Assembly (NCBI GenBank): GCA_963930775.1
Contig: OZ005702.1
Coordinates: 2,418,001 to 2,482,000, forward strand
Source: Cliona cf. orientalis
Lineage: Eukaryota; Porifera; Demospongiae; Clionaida; Clionaidae
Length of the DNA: 64,000 nucleotides
Reading direction: 5' to 3'
Shown here one piece after another: positions 22,901 to 33,154 of this stretch. A model generated the notes under the pieces. That model was not told the origin of the DNA, did not search any database, and saw only the letters and a program-made list of their open reading frames with translations. A program made the position numbers and the translations under genes. Position 1 is the first letter of the stretch, and the number at the start of each line of letters is the position of its first letter.

Positions 22901-25718
22901 AGAAAGTGTAAAACAGAAGTTAATAATTTTGCAGGTATGTACATGTACATGTGTGCATTTGGACACATACAATGTACATGTACATGTGTCGTAAATAATA
23001 GCATTATACTCAAATTATTTTCAGTTATAAGTTATGGTACTGTATATTTGGAGGTGGTTGGACCATTCAAGTTAAGGTAGCCTGGATTGGCTGTGTCAAA
23101 ACAAAGAGAGTTTCCGAAACAAGGCTGTATGTGAACTGATTTGGAGTACTAAGTCTTTCATAAGTGTGTCTTGAATAAATGAACTACTGTAGATCGGGAT
23201 ACTTTTGCCGGTAATATATTTTGCTTGTAAATATTTCATGTAATTTAAATTTTGTCGCCAGACTTTAGTGTCCAAAATAGGTATAGGTTGACATACGTTG
23301 CACAAAATATTTCACATGTTTAATTTTCGTCGGAAAAGGTCATCAACGAATATTTTTTAACAGCGAAAACTTCGCGATCTACAGTACATGTACATGTACA
23401 TAGGTATGTGTGCACTTACCACCAACGATGCCTGTATCACATGACCAGGAGGAGTGAACTGACAGGAATCCAGTGCTAGTAGGTAGAAACTGTTTCTCTT
23501 TAAGCTCCCCACAATCTCCAGGTACTGCTTGTTCCCTCCAAATGGATGCAGCATGACCGACTTGTTTTCAGGATTATTAAGACTAACCTACATACATTGT
23601 ACATGCACATGTGCATTATTATTTTCAAAATGCCATATTTAGGAATGCAGGATTCATGTATATCCAGAGTACACACTATTGCTTATACATGTACATGTAC
23701 ATTTTTTGACTCGGGCTTGATTCAGAAAATTACATGTACATGTTGAAGTGGCTGGCCCATCTAGTGCTGCCCTACACTTTTGGCACCTAAGTCTTTTTAG
23801 TTTCATGATATTGTGCAAACTGTTAGTTGACAGTCTATCCATGGAGGAAACCTTGGTTCTTGCACAACTCAAACTGCTAACTGGCTTGGAAGCAGTTTAT
23901 ATATACACGTAGATTCTAGCATGATTATATACAAATCTGATAGTGATGTACAAGCTCACCATGAAGTCGAGGGGGTGAAACTGGAGGTAAGCCTCAAAGG
24001 AATAGAATTTGAGACCACCCATGAAGGTTGGTATAACGTCCAGGTTCTGTCCGTTATGAATTCTCAAGGAGCAGCGATACTCATTTGGAAATGTCACTCT
24101 GCATGTACAATACCATATTATGCAAGTTTATTGGTGGTGGTTGGGACAGAGGGTACTTCCATCACTCCCCACCCCAGCAATTGGCTTTCAATAATAATAT
24201 TGTGTGAATGCCTTTTGGCTGTTGGTGTTTGACCTGTCTCGAGCAAATCCTGACTAATAATATTTATACATACATGTATTTTGCTTAAGTTAGTCAATAT
24301 GCTGTATGATAGCCTCGTACATGGATCCAGGCCATCTCATGTTTTTCAATGCTGCTGCTGCAAAATTTCTGTATGATAGTGATTGACTTACCCAAGCTTT
24401 GCTTCAGCTGCAGAAATGTCTTCTTCTTTTAGACCAGCTCCATCTATATGTATCCAAAATTTATGCAATTCGCAAGTACATACACGTGAACCTGGTTGTC
24501 ATATACAGTCATGTATATGTACAATGAATAAGTAAAAGACTGGATATTACCAAGAGTTACACGCCATATAATAATGTTATTGTGTACCTTTTATTGCTTT
24601 GGATATATCAAGGCGTTCATCCAAATCATCTATTGTCAGAAAAAGTGGTGTGTGTACCAGGTAGAGTGGTAGTTATGCAGGCCAGGATGAGTGAACATGT
24701 ACATATGTATAATATGTATGACAATGACACTGTAGAGCAAAGGATTATTACACCGTGTGGATGCATGCCAGAGTTGGATGCATGCATAATTAAAGGATAA
24801 GTTTGTTATCATCTTTGGTTTCCAACCACTTCAAACTTATTCCTTGGTGAGAATGGTGGATGTCAGCGGCTAGAGCCACTCCCCCTTCCTGGAACGTCAC
24901 TGATGTACCTACCTGGCTGACTCTTGGCCAGAGTTGTGATGAACTCTTCAAAGATGTTCCATGCCATCTTCACCTTGGCATAGCAGTCTCTGTAGCGACC
25001 GTAGCACTGCACATACTTGATCCACTGATCCCTCCACGTGGAACAGTCATCATCCAACCTGGTCAAAAGTAAAACTGCTGTATACATGTAACTCTCGCAA
25101 AGTACTACAATATTAATAATTTTAGTAGGAGGTAGTTGTCATAATTATTGCCTAATGCTTCCATCTACATGTATAACGGATCCAGGGATGTAATCGATCA
25201 TGTAATAATTATTACATGTATCTGTTCATTTATTTCAACATATGTATATATGCTCTAGAAAGTGTATTAAATTGTAACTCGAATATCACCAAGCGTTAAG
25301 GGATGAATAGAGTGATCAAGTGTTAAAATCACGATCTGTGTCCTTATGGATGCCGGGTAGTATCATAGCACAATATCATTATTAGTGTGCCAGACTACCA
25401 TAGCCCTTTAGTACCGCAAACCCAAACCATGCCAGTAGAGAGCTCACTTGTCGCAGAGCCACACTTTTCTGCAATGGATCTTCCACAGTCTTTGTGAGGT
25501 ACTGATAGCTGAATGGAGCTTTTTGCAAACCCTCTGCAACCTATGCATAAAGGTGGAATTGACTCAGTCAGATTGGTGACAGGCACGATGCAGTGAAAAG
25601 TATTAAAGCCTAGTTGCCTCTGTATTAAAATTGTACCGGTATACTTTTACCTTCCCAAGTCATCAGTGCTGATATATGAGGCAATGTGCTCCAAGACTTC
25701 CAGAGGGAGCACTTCCAT
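19908..25718 (-). CDS. FBXO3: F-box only protein 3 (FBXO3) orthologue, 12 exons, 436 aa
   Basis: Exons: 25718-25651, 25540-25448, 25058-24913, 24443-24392, 24098-23960, 23587-23420, 22894-22804, 22410-22329, 22248-22075, 21996-21965, 20385-20185, 19972-19908. They total 1311 nt in one frame with all GT-AG junctions. The ATG at 25718 follows an in-frame TGA. Domain order: F-box at residues 1-50 (MEVLPLEVLEHIASYIS … LQRVCKKLHSAISTSQRLW); SUKH/SMI1-KNR4-like region at about 105-160 (LGVTFPNEYRCSLRIHNGQ); a middle segment with HPDCVATTRHMTVNVGVAL; then a C-terminal ApaG/DUF525 domain (RRHWSITFSDGRTEDVDGEG … SFRVTVPKFHMPHPQ). This is the FBXO3 order. FBXO3 is the substrate-recognition subunit of an SCF (SKP1-CUL1) ubiquitin ligase. 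Compared with the human protein it lacks the acidic C-terminal tail, ending soon after the ApaG domain. Confidence 0.93.
20418..20763. mobile_element. MITE with TAA target duplication (Harbinger-like), intronic
   Basis: The ends ggccacttcaactgctattg and caactactgcagttgaagtg, then gcc, form inverted repeats of about 33 bases (they continue as gttgtttcacggg and its complement). TAA lies on each side. It is absent from the matching intron of the duplicate at 4.7 kb, so it inserted after the duplication or was lost there. The 3-bp TWA-type target and GG… ends fit PIF/Harbinger-derived MITEs. It contains TGCGCATGCGCA at about 20510. Confidence 0.78.
20815..21169. mobile_element. MITE, copy B (same insertion as 4768-5131)
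   Basis: The ends agagtaaatactaaggaggg and ctctccttattagttactct are slightly more diverged from each other than in copy A. It lies in the FBXO3 intron between the ApaG exon and the 32-base exon, the same place as copy A in the pseudogene. Confidence 0.75.
21259..21820. mobile_element. TIR element with AACCCTCGGCGC ends, intronic
   Basis: taaccctcggcgcatgcgcg at the left faces cagcgccgagggttta at the right, about 560 bp apart. The matching intron of the duplicate copy reads straight across (gatagtt then atgaaatc), so this is a later insertion. An open frame on the minus strand (21601-21347, 84 codons) shows no domain I know. A gagt/gtgt simple repeat lies at 21303-21330. Confidence 0.68.
22578..22675. 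mobile_element. Foldback MITE of about 100 bp, intronic
   Basis: agtgtcccaggcaagcaccc faces gggtgcttacccgggacact, with an inner ggtaagcgc/gcgccca pair. Related end sequences (tcccaggta…gctcatgggtg, and tcccgggcaagcgccc near 8993) occur in the 8.5-9.0 kb region. Confidence 0.72.
23185..23386. mobile_element. Short TIR element, TA-flanked, intronic
   Basis: tactgtagatcgggatactt at the left and cgaaaacttcgcgatctaca, then gta, at the right, about 200 bp, in an FBXO3 intron. No coding sequence is present. Confidence 0.65.
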
Positions 25719-26157
25719 ATCTCTCTGCAGTGATGCTATTCCTTTTAATGCTCACCTAGTGGAGCCCCACCCCAAAGCCTAACCATATATACCACAGCAA
25801 AATTTAATTAGCACGTATATGTAGCACGCTTTGTCCGCGGTTTGTGGAAAAGTATTTATTGAGTCACATGTTTGCCTAGTTTGGTGTGCGCCGCAGAGCT
25901 GGGTCAGATTTCATCACCGCAACTACACTAATCGCTGAAGCCCAAGGTTGAAGTGCTGCCAGTACTGAAAATAAGTTACAGCTTTTCGTAGTAATTCGCG
26001 GAGGTAAGCCACCGTGCCAAGAATTGTGGGTGGGGCTTGTACTAAACTGTGTGCGTTTTTGTTTCTATTCTATCCAGCTCGCCAAGTTTAGAATCAAGGC
26101 CACCCACCAGTGAACCAGCTCAGACTTCAGAACTTTCACAGTTTGATTGCTGCAGCA
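25719..26157. promoter_or_regulatory. Shared divergent promoter region, FBXO3 / first beta-helix gene
   Basis: FBXO3 starts at 25718 leftward and the intronless membrane-protein gene at 26158 rightward, leaving 439 bp for both promoters and leaders. I see no clear TATA box. A relatively GC-rich patch with gtccgcggtttg lies at about 25832-25845. Regulation is inferred from layout only. Confidence 0.5.
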
Positions 26158-29100
26158 ATGCATACTTCATTCAAAGTCTCTGTTAGGCTGGTGCTTGCTT
26201 CAGTTCTGCTGGGTTTGCTCAACTACCGGCACGTGGAGTGTAGAGTGGTGCATCCAAAGTCATGTACCAACATATCATTTATCATGGATGCTCAAAATGA
26301 ATCTTTACTAAACAATGCCCTGATGAATCTATCGAATCATACTGTTCTTGACCTTCAACCTGGAGAGCACTGTATCTGGAATAATACACCGATTCGTAAC
26401 CTGGCGATGGTGACTATTCATGGCGAGAATAATAATACTTTTATCAAGTGTAAACCTGGCAAAGGACTTGCTTTTTATGACGTAGAAAATCTCACTATTG
26501 AAGGAGTGACGATACTACAGTGTGGACTTGATAGTAGTGCTATTGAAACATTCAAGGATCTCGTAAGAACCACTATTGATTTTTTCTTTGGCATATCCAA
26601 TTCTTCTGACAACTACATTGCCGTAGCATGTGCTAAATGCACTAATTTCCAGATAAAAAATTCCGTGATTACCAATACTTCTGGTTTGGGGTTTTTGGGG
26701 ATCAATCTGGTCGGAGACTCCTGGATTGAAAATACTAGCTTCACTGGTAATGTGCCCAAGGGCTGCTTTCATCTCTCTGTAGATGACATCCAACAGAATG
26801 AAAACACTGGTGGGGGTGCTTTGATAATCTATCATGATGCACATGACAAGCTATCTGATGAATATCCTGATTCCTCTCTACACATTAACAACTCGTTCTT
26901 TTACAATAACTCCTATTGTGGACTTCAAGGTGTCTATGAGATATACTCTCACTTTTCCGAAGAGTTTTCCACCAAAAATTTCCTCTTGGGCGGAGGTGGG
27001 GGACTGTCAATTCTTCTTACGCAAATCCACTACCGTGTGAACGTTACTGTTGAGAAATCCACTTTTGTGAACAATACAGCTGGATACGGGGGTGGGGCCA
27101 ATGTTGAAATCTTTACTGCCGTATTTGATTCACATGTCTCATTCGAGGATTGTAACTTCAACAAGAACGGGATCGCAGGTAATCTAGTGCTAAATCTCGA
27201 CTATGCTACAGCTGGGTCTGGGCTTCTGTTTATCACAGATATTCTACAACCTACTTTCAATCGCAGTGTGGACATAATTCCAGAAATTGAACACGTACCG
27301 TGCACTTTAAGTATATCTGGAACAAATTTTACCGAGAATCGTGGTTTTAGTGGTGGTGCTATCCTTATCATATCCCTCTATGCCCCTCTACTTGGCGGGA
27401 CTCTGCAGGAAGAGCTTCACATCTCATCATGTCGCTTTGTGAGCAATTTCGGAGTGCTTGGTGCTGCTATCTATGCTCAAGAGTGGAAGCAGTCCATAGT
27501 CCAACGTGGCCTGGACATTATCTTCTATAACGTTACATTTGACAACAATATTGTGTACAGCCTCAGTGACCTTACGACCTCCACTCAGACCTCTGCTGTT
27601 ATTGAACTAATAACACTCAACGTGACCTTTTCAGGAGACAGCGTAATAGCTAATAGCACTGGAACGGGACTCCGAACCACAAGCAGTGTACTCATCGTAA
27701 TGGATGATCTCACTTTTTATAACAATAGTGGATCCTTTGGTGGGGCACTGAGATTAGAGACTGGAGCACTGATGGTACTCAGGAACAATACTAATGTAAC
27801 CTTCTCCAAAAATACAGGCGCCGTATATGGTGGTGCTGTTTACTCAAGCACTGTAGCTACTTTACCTTCTATATCCCAAGTCGATTGCCCTATTTATTTT
27901 GGACATTTGAATCTACTTTGCTTCTCCACTACACATTCTGATTGTAATGACATCACTGAATTCAATACCAATGTGATATTCGAAGGAAATTCAGCTCCAC
28001 TTGGTAGTATGGTTTATGGTACAACCCTCGAGACTTGCCCTTGGGCTTTACAACTGAGGAATAAATATGAACTTCAGAATAGCAATCTCACCCTATTCGA
28101 ACTTCTCGCTGATGAATTACTGTGGAATGAGAGCAGTTTTTCATCACCTTTTGTCTTTGACAAGCCTCCCAACAACATAACCCAGGTATCGACAGGGACA
28201 GCGAGGATTATCTCAAATAAATCAGAAATCATTGCTATTCCTGGAGAAACGATCACAATTGGAATTCAGACTCTTGACCAATTCAATCGAAGTGTACCTA
28301 CTGTATTAACATCACTGGCATCTTCTGATGCGCGAAATGTACATGTTTCTACTCTTATTGGCGGCAGCAAATACTTCCTTCTACAGCAGAGCAACGACCC
28401 AGACAATCTCACCGTGGAAGCTAACATCACTTTCTATGGTGAAAAAGGTGTGAACAGTTCAAGCGTGTCTCTCTTCTCACTTGTATCTTTAAGTCAGTCG
28501 GAGATCACCGTAAACTTGACCAGTTGCTTAGATGGCTTCACGTATAGGAATGCTAGTCACTCGTGTGAATGTAGTGATCTGATAAATGCCCAAACTTCAA
28601 GGGTGGAATGTGATCACCATGATTTCACACTTCATGTTTCCCAAGATAGGTGGATTGGCCTTGGGCCAAATGATGAATTATTTATTGCAGATTGCCATTT
28701 TGACTATTGCCTTGGAGGGACAAGGATAATAAAGCCTCCTGACTTTGATAAGCAGTGTCAAGAAGGCTACAATCGTAGTGGCATTGTCTGTGGTAATTGT
28801 ACAGAAGGCTATAGTACAGTATTTGGCTCCAATCGCTGTCTGAAGTGTTCGAATAAGTACGTTTCGATGATCATTGTATTTGCTCTATTGGGAATCGCCC
28901 TTGTTTCTGCAATATCGTTTTTGCAGATTACGATTTCAGAAGGCTATCTGAATGGAATGCTTTTTTACGCTAATGTTTTAAACCTTTACTTGCCGTTATT
29001 GACAAAATCTGGATCCAACATAGTTCATATATTCTTTTTAGTGTCCCTGCTGAACCTAAACTTGGGATTTGAATCTTGCTTCTATGATGGTATGAATGCC

Positions 29101-30204
29101 CTGGCACGTACTGGTCTTAACCTAGTGTTTCCATTTTACATCTTCTCGCTGATGTTTATCATCATTCTCTTGGTGAAATGGTCAAACAGATTCTCAATCT
29201 GGTTTACTCGCAATGGTTTCTCCGCCGCAAAAGTGTTTGTGACATTGCTAGTAATGTCCTATTCCAGCCTATTGGAGACATGCATTGAGATTCTTGGAGT
29301 TGATACAATACGTGCAGGCAACCATACGCATATTCGGTGGAGAATTGATGACAATCAGGCATACTTTCATGGTGGTCATGCCGCTCTTGGCTTTGTTGCT
29401 ATTATTTTGATTATTTTCCTTTTACCAATACCCTTCCTTTTGCTCTTTGAAGGACGAATATTTAAGTTTCGTATTTTTCATCGCTACAAGCCCCTTTATG
29501 ACGCTGTCTGGGCTCCCTTTAAGCCCAAATTCCGCTTTTGGGTAGGTTTACGTCTAATCTTGCGTGGACTTCCTTTCATATTTGTCAATACCATGCCCCA
29601 TCCACTCAACATTCTATTCCTAGCAACGTTCCTTGTCGCTCTGCTGTGGATACAGGGTATGCTGCAACCATTCCGTGGATTTGCACGCAATGCTTTCGAT
29701 ACCTTTTTTATTGCCGACCTACTGATTGTCATCCTACTAGCCCTTTATTTCTACATCTACTTAGCCCAATTTGAAATTACTGACAATTCAAAGCAAGATG
29801 CACTCTTTCATCGATACCAGGTTGGCTTTTACTCCGTTGTCGTAGGTGTGGCCTATATTGGGTTCCTGTTAATTATTCTTTGGCACCTAGCTTTGCGATT
29901 TCCCCGCCTGATGAAATTTCTCAATAGTTTGAAACGATTCAAGAACACAGCTTCAATCATATCCGAGAGAAAACTTGTGGCATTCGCTCATAGTGAGCAG
30001 AAGCCCACTCGATCCGAGTATGGATCCCTCAACAGTGAGGGAGTCACATCTAGCGACAGCTCGGACGAAGGAACACCACAGAACTATGACTCGGATAATG
30101 TTGTTCACGAAAGAAAGAATGTGATAACGTATTCCCAGTGGCGTGAACCCCTCCTTGAATCCGGATCATTGGAAATCGAGACTAGAGATGGTTCAGACGC
30201 ATAA
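26158..30204 (+). CDS. Beta-helix ectodomain multipass membrane protein, copy 1, intronless, 1348 aa
   Basis: The frame is open further upstream, but the first ATG is at 26158 and gives a good signal peptide (MHTSFKVSVRLVLASVLLG). Residues about 30-620 are a parallel beta-helix of the pectin-lyase/Pmp type. Short turns repeat the pattern NxxxxxGGA(L/I), for example NTAGYGGGANV, NRGFSGGAILI, NNSGSFGGALRL and NTGAVYGGAVY, with many N-x-S/T sites. A second, more compact region follows. Then comes a Cys-rich collar near residue 865: CQEGYNRSGIVCGNC and GSNRCLKCSN. About 8-9 hydrophobic helices run from residue 900 to 1250. They carry LNLGFESCFYDGMN and KPLYDAVWAPFKPKFRF between helices. The cytosolic tail of about 95 residues is Ser-rich and ends near REPLLESG. 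I do not know its function. Receptor, adhesion or transport roles are guesses. Confidence 0.9.
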   Translation: MHTSFKVSVRLVLASVLLGLLNYRHVECRVVHPKSCTNISFIMDAQNESLLNNALMNLSNHTVLDLQPGEHCIWNNTPIRNLAMVTIHGENNNTFIKCKPGKGLAFYDVENLTIEGVTILQCGLDSSAIETFKDLVRTTIDFFFGISNSSDNYIAVACAKCTNFQIKNSVITNTSGLGFLGINLVGDSWIENTSFTGNVPKGCFHLSVDDIQQNENTGGGALIIYHDAHDKLSDEYPDSSLHINNSFFYNNSYCGLQGVYEIYSHFSEEFSTKNFLLGGGGGLSILLTQIHYRVNVTVEKSTFVNNTAGYGGGANVEIFTAVFDSHVSFEDCNFNKNGIAGNLVLNLDYATAGSGLLFITDILQPTFNRSVDIIPEIEHVPCTLSISGTNFTENRGFSGGAILIISLYAPLLGGTLQEELHISSCRFVSNFGVLGAAIYAQEWKQSIVQRGLDIIFYNVTFDNNIVYSLSDLTTSTQTSAVIELITLNVTFSGDSVIANSTGTGLRTTSSVLIVMDDLTFYNNSGSFGGALRLETGALMVLRNNTNVTFSKNTGAVYGGAVYSSTVATLPSISQVDCPIYFGHLNLLCFSTTHSDCNDITEFNTNVIFEGNSAPLGSMVYGTTLETCPWALQLRNKYELQNSNLTLFELLADELLWNESSFSSPFVFDKPPNNITQVSTGTARIISNKSEIIAIPGETITIGIQTLDQFNRSVPTVLTSLASSDARNVHVSTLIGGSKYFLLQQSNDPDNLTVEANITFYGEKGVNSSSVSLFSLVSLSQSEITVNLTSCLDGFTYRNASHSCECSDLINAQTSRVECDHHDFTLHVSQDRWIGLGPNDELFIADCHFDYCLGGTRIIKPPDFDKQCQEGYNRSGIVCGNCTEGYSTVFGSNRCLKCSNKYVSMIIVFALLGIALVSAISFLQITISEGYLNGMLFYANVLNLYLPLLTKSGSNIVHIFFLVSLLNLNLGFESCFYDGMNALARTGLNLVFPFYIFSLMFIIILLVKWSNRFSIWFTRNGFSAAKVFVTLLVMSYSSLLETCIEILGVDTIRAGNHTHIRWRIDDNQAYFHGGHAALGFVAIILIIFLLPIPFLLLFEGRIFKFRIFHRYKPLYDAVWAPFKPKFRFWVGLRLILRGLPFIFVNTMPHPLNILFLATFLVALLWIQGMLQPFRGFARNAFDTFFIADLLIVILLALYFYIYLAQFEITDNSKQDALFHRYQVGFYSVVVGVAYIGFLLIILWHLALRFPRLMKFLNSLKRFKNTASIISERKLVAFAHSEQKPTRSEYGSLNSEGVTSSDSSDEGTPQNYDSDNVVHERKNVITYSQWREPLLESGSLEIETRDGSDA

Positions 30205-30990
30205 TGGAGGTGTAATTTTTCTGTGTGCACATTGCCATGGTTTTGTGGTATTCATTAGCTTACACTTAATGTTATTCATAATGTGTTTCTGGTCATCAGT
30301 GTGTAATAATTATTGTGATTGGCCATCACATGATTGTCAATAGTTGTCCTTCTGGTGTCAATGTGACCTTTAATATAATTACTCATGCACACATACTGGA
30401 CTAATTGTACAGTGTAAGCACTATTATGCTATAATAGAATTGTGCATGAAAGCTGTATTATTATCTTTGTATGAACCCTTGACCACATCCCCAGTGGCTG
30501 CATAGTTCTAATGGTGCATGTGGTAAAGGTCGTCAATACACACATCGATGCCGGGGCCTTAATCGTAGAGATGGAGTCTAAGATCAACTTTCGACTTCGA
30601 ATTTCGATGCTTCAATCGAAAGAGATGAACTCGACAGCACAGTACAGCTTCCAAACTTCAGATCGGTCGTGACATGACGCGTGCTATAAATAGCGCAAGG
30701 CTAGCTTTATTTATCCACAGGATTACGTCAGCCAAGAGAACGCGTGAAGTTCGGCCAGCATTGCTTGTCGGAGAAAGTAGCGCTCAGCTTTTAATGTATT
30801 CGCTGGATATGTATGTAAGTTAATACATGATTCTGTGGATTTTCAGGTCTCAGAAGTGTTCTATAAAGGCTCTGAATTTTAGCGCTATGACGACATAGGT
30901 TACATCATAATTACAACATAATTACCTAATAACCGCAAAAAAGTAAATTTATACTGGGGATGTAACAAGGAATACATGTATAACCACAAG
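30205..30990. other. Intergenic stretch after copy 1
   Basis: This is a tail-to-tail gap: 3' ends of the plus-strand membrane gene and the minus-strand reductase array converge here. It contains ggtaaaggtcgt near 30523, a motif also found at several other places in the window. No gene is seen. Confidence 0.45.
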
Positions 30991-32028
30991 TTAGGGAATA
31001 ATGTGTGGATCAGGGCATACTTTGGGATGGATCGGTTTTGGATTGATGTTCGAGATCTGTTTCATTTCATCATCTGAGAGCTGAAAATTGAAATAGTTTA
31101 GATTCTCCTTCATGTGGTCTTGATTGAGCGTACGTGGGTTCACCACTATGCCCTGCTGCCATTCCCAGCGCTGGACCACCTGGGCAGCCGAGTGGTTATG
31201 AGCCTTGGCTATGTCTTGGATAACGGGCAACTGTAGGATAGTGCCGTTCCAATGGTGAGCGGCTGGTGCCCAGTCCGGAGTACCCAGTGGGGCGTAGCTG
31301 TTGAAGGTAATGTTCTTGGACTTGCAATAGGCAACTAGGTCGTCCTCATGCCAGTATGGATGATATTCAACCTGGTTCACCGAGGGAATGGAACCATTTA
31401 GCTTGATAATGTCTTCTATATGGTTTTGCTCAAAGTTGGAGACTCCAATAGCCCAAGCCTTGCCAGAGCTGTACAGTTGCTCCATTGCTTTCCACACTGA
31501 CTGGCGACATGCTGCATAAGATTTTATGTCGAGGAGTTTGCAGGCAGGATCCTTGCTTCCAGGAGCAGGAGGTCCTGGCCAGTGGATTAGAAGTAGATCA
31601 ACATAATCCAATTGCAGATCACTTAAGATCGTGTCCATCTGCTCGAATGTCTCGTTGTATCCGTTTGGCGACAGCTTTGACGTCATAAAGAGGTCCTCTC
31701 GGGCGATTCCACTAGCCTTGATGGCCTTTCCGACGCCAACTTGGTCCATGTAGCCGAAAGATCCGTCAACTCGACGTCCTCCAAGCGCGAGCCACTGCCC
31801 GACAACAGTTTCAGCAATTGAGTCGTTCCATACCTCTCCAGGGACGCCCGTGTTCTCTTTATGCACGTAGCCCCAAGTGCCGATCCCAGCAACTGGCATC
31901 TTCATCCCTGTCTTTGCGGCGTTCATCAGAGGCACGCTGGGGTCATCAGCAACGAGGGAGTAGGGAAGAAGTGTCAGAACGAACACGGCCTGTAGTAGCG
32001 CCATCGTTACCAATGCAGCATGCAGCAT
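30991..32028 (-). CDS. Secretory aldo-keto reductase, array copy 1
   Basis: ATG 32028 (MLHAALVTMALLQAVFVLTL) gives a signal peptide; an internal ATG at 32004 would too and looks more like the other copies. The frame is open further upstream only with non-ATG starts. The (beta/alpha)8 aldo-keto reductase fold is indicated by MPVAGIGTWGY, the catalytic Asp and Tyr in RRVDGSFGY, Lys in FMTSKL, His in LLLIHWPG, GVSNFEQNH and the C-terminal NPRTLNQDHMKENL. AKRs reduce carbonyls with NADPH. Cys at DPAC, ACRQS, YCKS and KVCPDP are shared by the whole array. N-glycosylation sites (NETF, NGTI) fit a secretory route. There is no KDEL-type retention signal. It is the most diverged member of the non-7/8 group and the last gene of the array in the direction of transcription. 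Confidence 0.9.
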   Translation of the reverse strand: MLHAALVTMALLQAVFVLTLLPYSLVADDPSVPLMNAAKTGMKMPVAGIGTWGYVHKENTGVPGEVWNDSIAETVVGQWLALGGRRVDGSFGYMDQVGVGKAIKASGIAREDLFMTSKLSPNGYNETFEQMDTILSDLQLDYVDLLLIHWPGPPAPGSKDPACKLLDIKSYAACRQSVWKAMEQLYSSGKAWAIGVSNFEQNHIEDIIKLNGSIPSVNQVEYHPYWHEDDLVAYCKSKNITFNSYAPLGTPDWAPAAHHWNGTILQLPVIQDIAKAHNHSAAQVVQRWEWQQGIVVNPRTLNQDHMKENLNYFNFQLSDDEMKQISNINPKPIHPKVCPDPHIIP

Positions 32029-32137
32029 GCGTATTGTGAGCCACGCCCCTTTGCAGCCCCACCCTCTTTGCAAATTTAATAATGTAAACCACAATAAAAA
32101 AAAAACTCAAATACTAACAAATATAGCTATTAGTATT

Positions 32138-33154
32138 CTATTTAATATCATGTGGATCAGGACACACTTTGGGATTAGATGGTGGCTTAATGCTGGAGAT
32201 TTGCTTCATTTCATCATCTGACAACTCAAAGTCGAAGAAATTCAGATTCTCCTTCATGTGGTCCTGGTTCATGGTGCGTGGGTTCACCACTATACCTTGC
32301 TGCCACTGCCATCGCTGAATGACTTGGCCTGCTGAGCGTTGGTGAGCTTTGGCAATGCTCTGTATCACAGGGAGCGCTAGAATTGTTCCATTCCACTGGT
32401 GTTGAATGGGGGCCCAGTCTGGTGCACCGAGTGGTGAATAGCTATTGAAAGTAATGTTTTTTGATTTGCAATACTCCACCAAATCATCTTCATGCCAATA
32501 AGGATGATACTCAACCTGATTCACCGATGGTATCATACTGTTCATCATGAGGATGTCCTCTAAGTGATTCTTTTCAAAGTTGGAGACGCCAATAGCTAGA
32601 GCTTTGCTTGAGTTAAACAACGTCTCGAGAGCCTTCCAGACCGACTGGCGACAGCTGCGCCACGTTTGTGGGTTGCCTTGACACGCTGGGTCACTGCTAG
32701 AGTGTGGTGTCCCAGGCCAGTGGATTAGAAGTAGATCAACGTAGTCCATTTGCAAGTCACTCAAAACTCTATCCATTTGTGTGAAGGTTTCATTATAACC
32801 TTGTAGTGAAATCTTGGAAGTCATAAAGATTTCTTTTCGGGCAATTCCAGACGATTTTACTGCATTCCCCACTCCTACTTGATCTCCATAGCCCATAGAG
32901 CCGTCAATGCGACGACCACCAAATGAGATCCACTGGGATATGGCTTTTTCTGCTACATCATCATTCCAGACCTCACCTGGTTTACCTGTTCCTGGCGTAT
33001 GGACATAGCCCCATGTACCAATGCCAGAGACTGGCATCTTGGTACCTGACTTTGCTGCATTCATCAACGTCACACTAGGCACATCTGCTACCACTGGCTT
33101 CAGTGGAAGAATGACAAATAGAAACATAGCTATAACTATTGTGAGTGATGCCAT
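32138..33154 (-). CDS. Secretory aldo-keto reductase, array copy 2
   Basis: ATG 33154 (MASLTIVIAMFLFVILPL) opens a signal peptide. The upstream extension of the frame has only a TTG start. The tetrad is Asp/Tyr in RRIDGSMGYGDQ, Lys in FMTSKIS and His in LLIHWPG. Cofactor-site motifs are GVSNFEKNHLEDI and NPRTMNQDHMKENL. Its C-terminal third (from LPVIQSIAKAHQRSAGQVIQ to KVCPDPH) is almost identical to copies 5 and 6, even at silent sites, whereas the N-terminal half is clearly different. The start of copy 1 is about 110 bp downstream of its stop. Confidence 0.92.
   Translation of the reverse strand: MASLTIVIAMFLFVILPLKPVVADVPSVTLMNAAKSGTKMPVSGIGTWGYVHTPGTGKPGEVWNDDVAEKAISQWISFGGRRIDGSMGYGDQVGVGNAVKSSGIARKEIFMTSKISLQGYNETFTQMDRVLSDLQMDYVDLLLIHWPGTPHSSSDPACQGNPQTWRSCRQSVWKALETLFNSSKALAIGVSNFEKNHLEDILMMNSMIPSVNQVEYHPYWHEDDLVEYCKSKNITFNSYSPLGAPDWAPIQHQWNGTILALPVIQSIAKAHQRSAGQVIQRWQWQQGIVVNPRTMNQDHMKENLNFFDFELSDDEMKQISSIKPPSNPKVCPDPHDIK

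Noticed and set aside
26110-26157. A longer N-terminus for the first membrane gene
   Set aside because: The extension starts from GTG and precedes a good signal peptide at the ATG at 26158.
30120-30160. A classical acidic dileucine signal in the REPLLESG tail
   Set aside because: The acidic residue at -4 before the Leu pair is missing in all copies, so I describe it only as a conserved ending.
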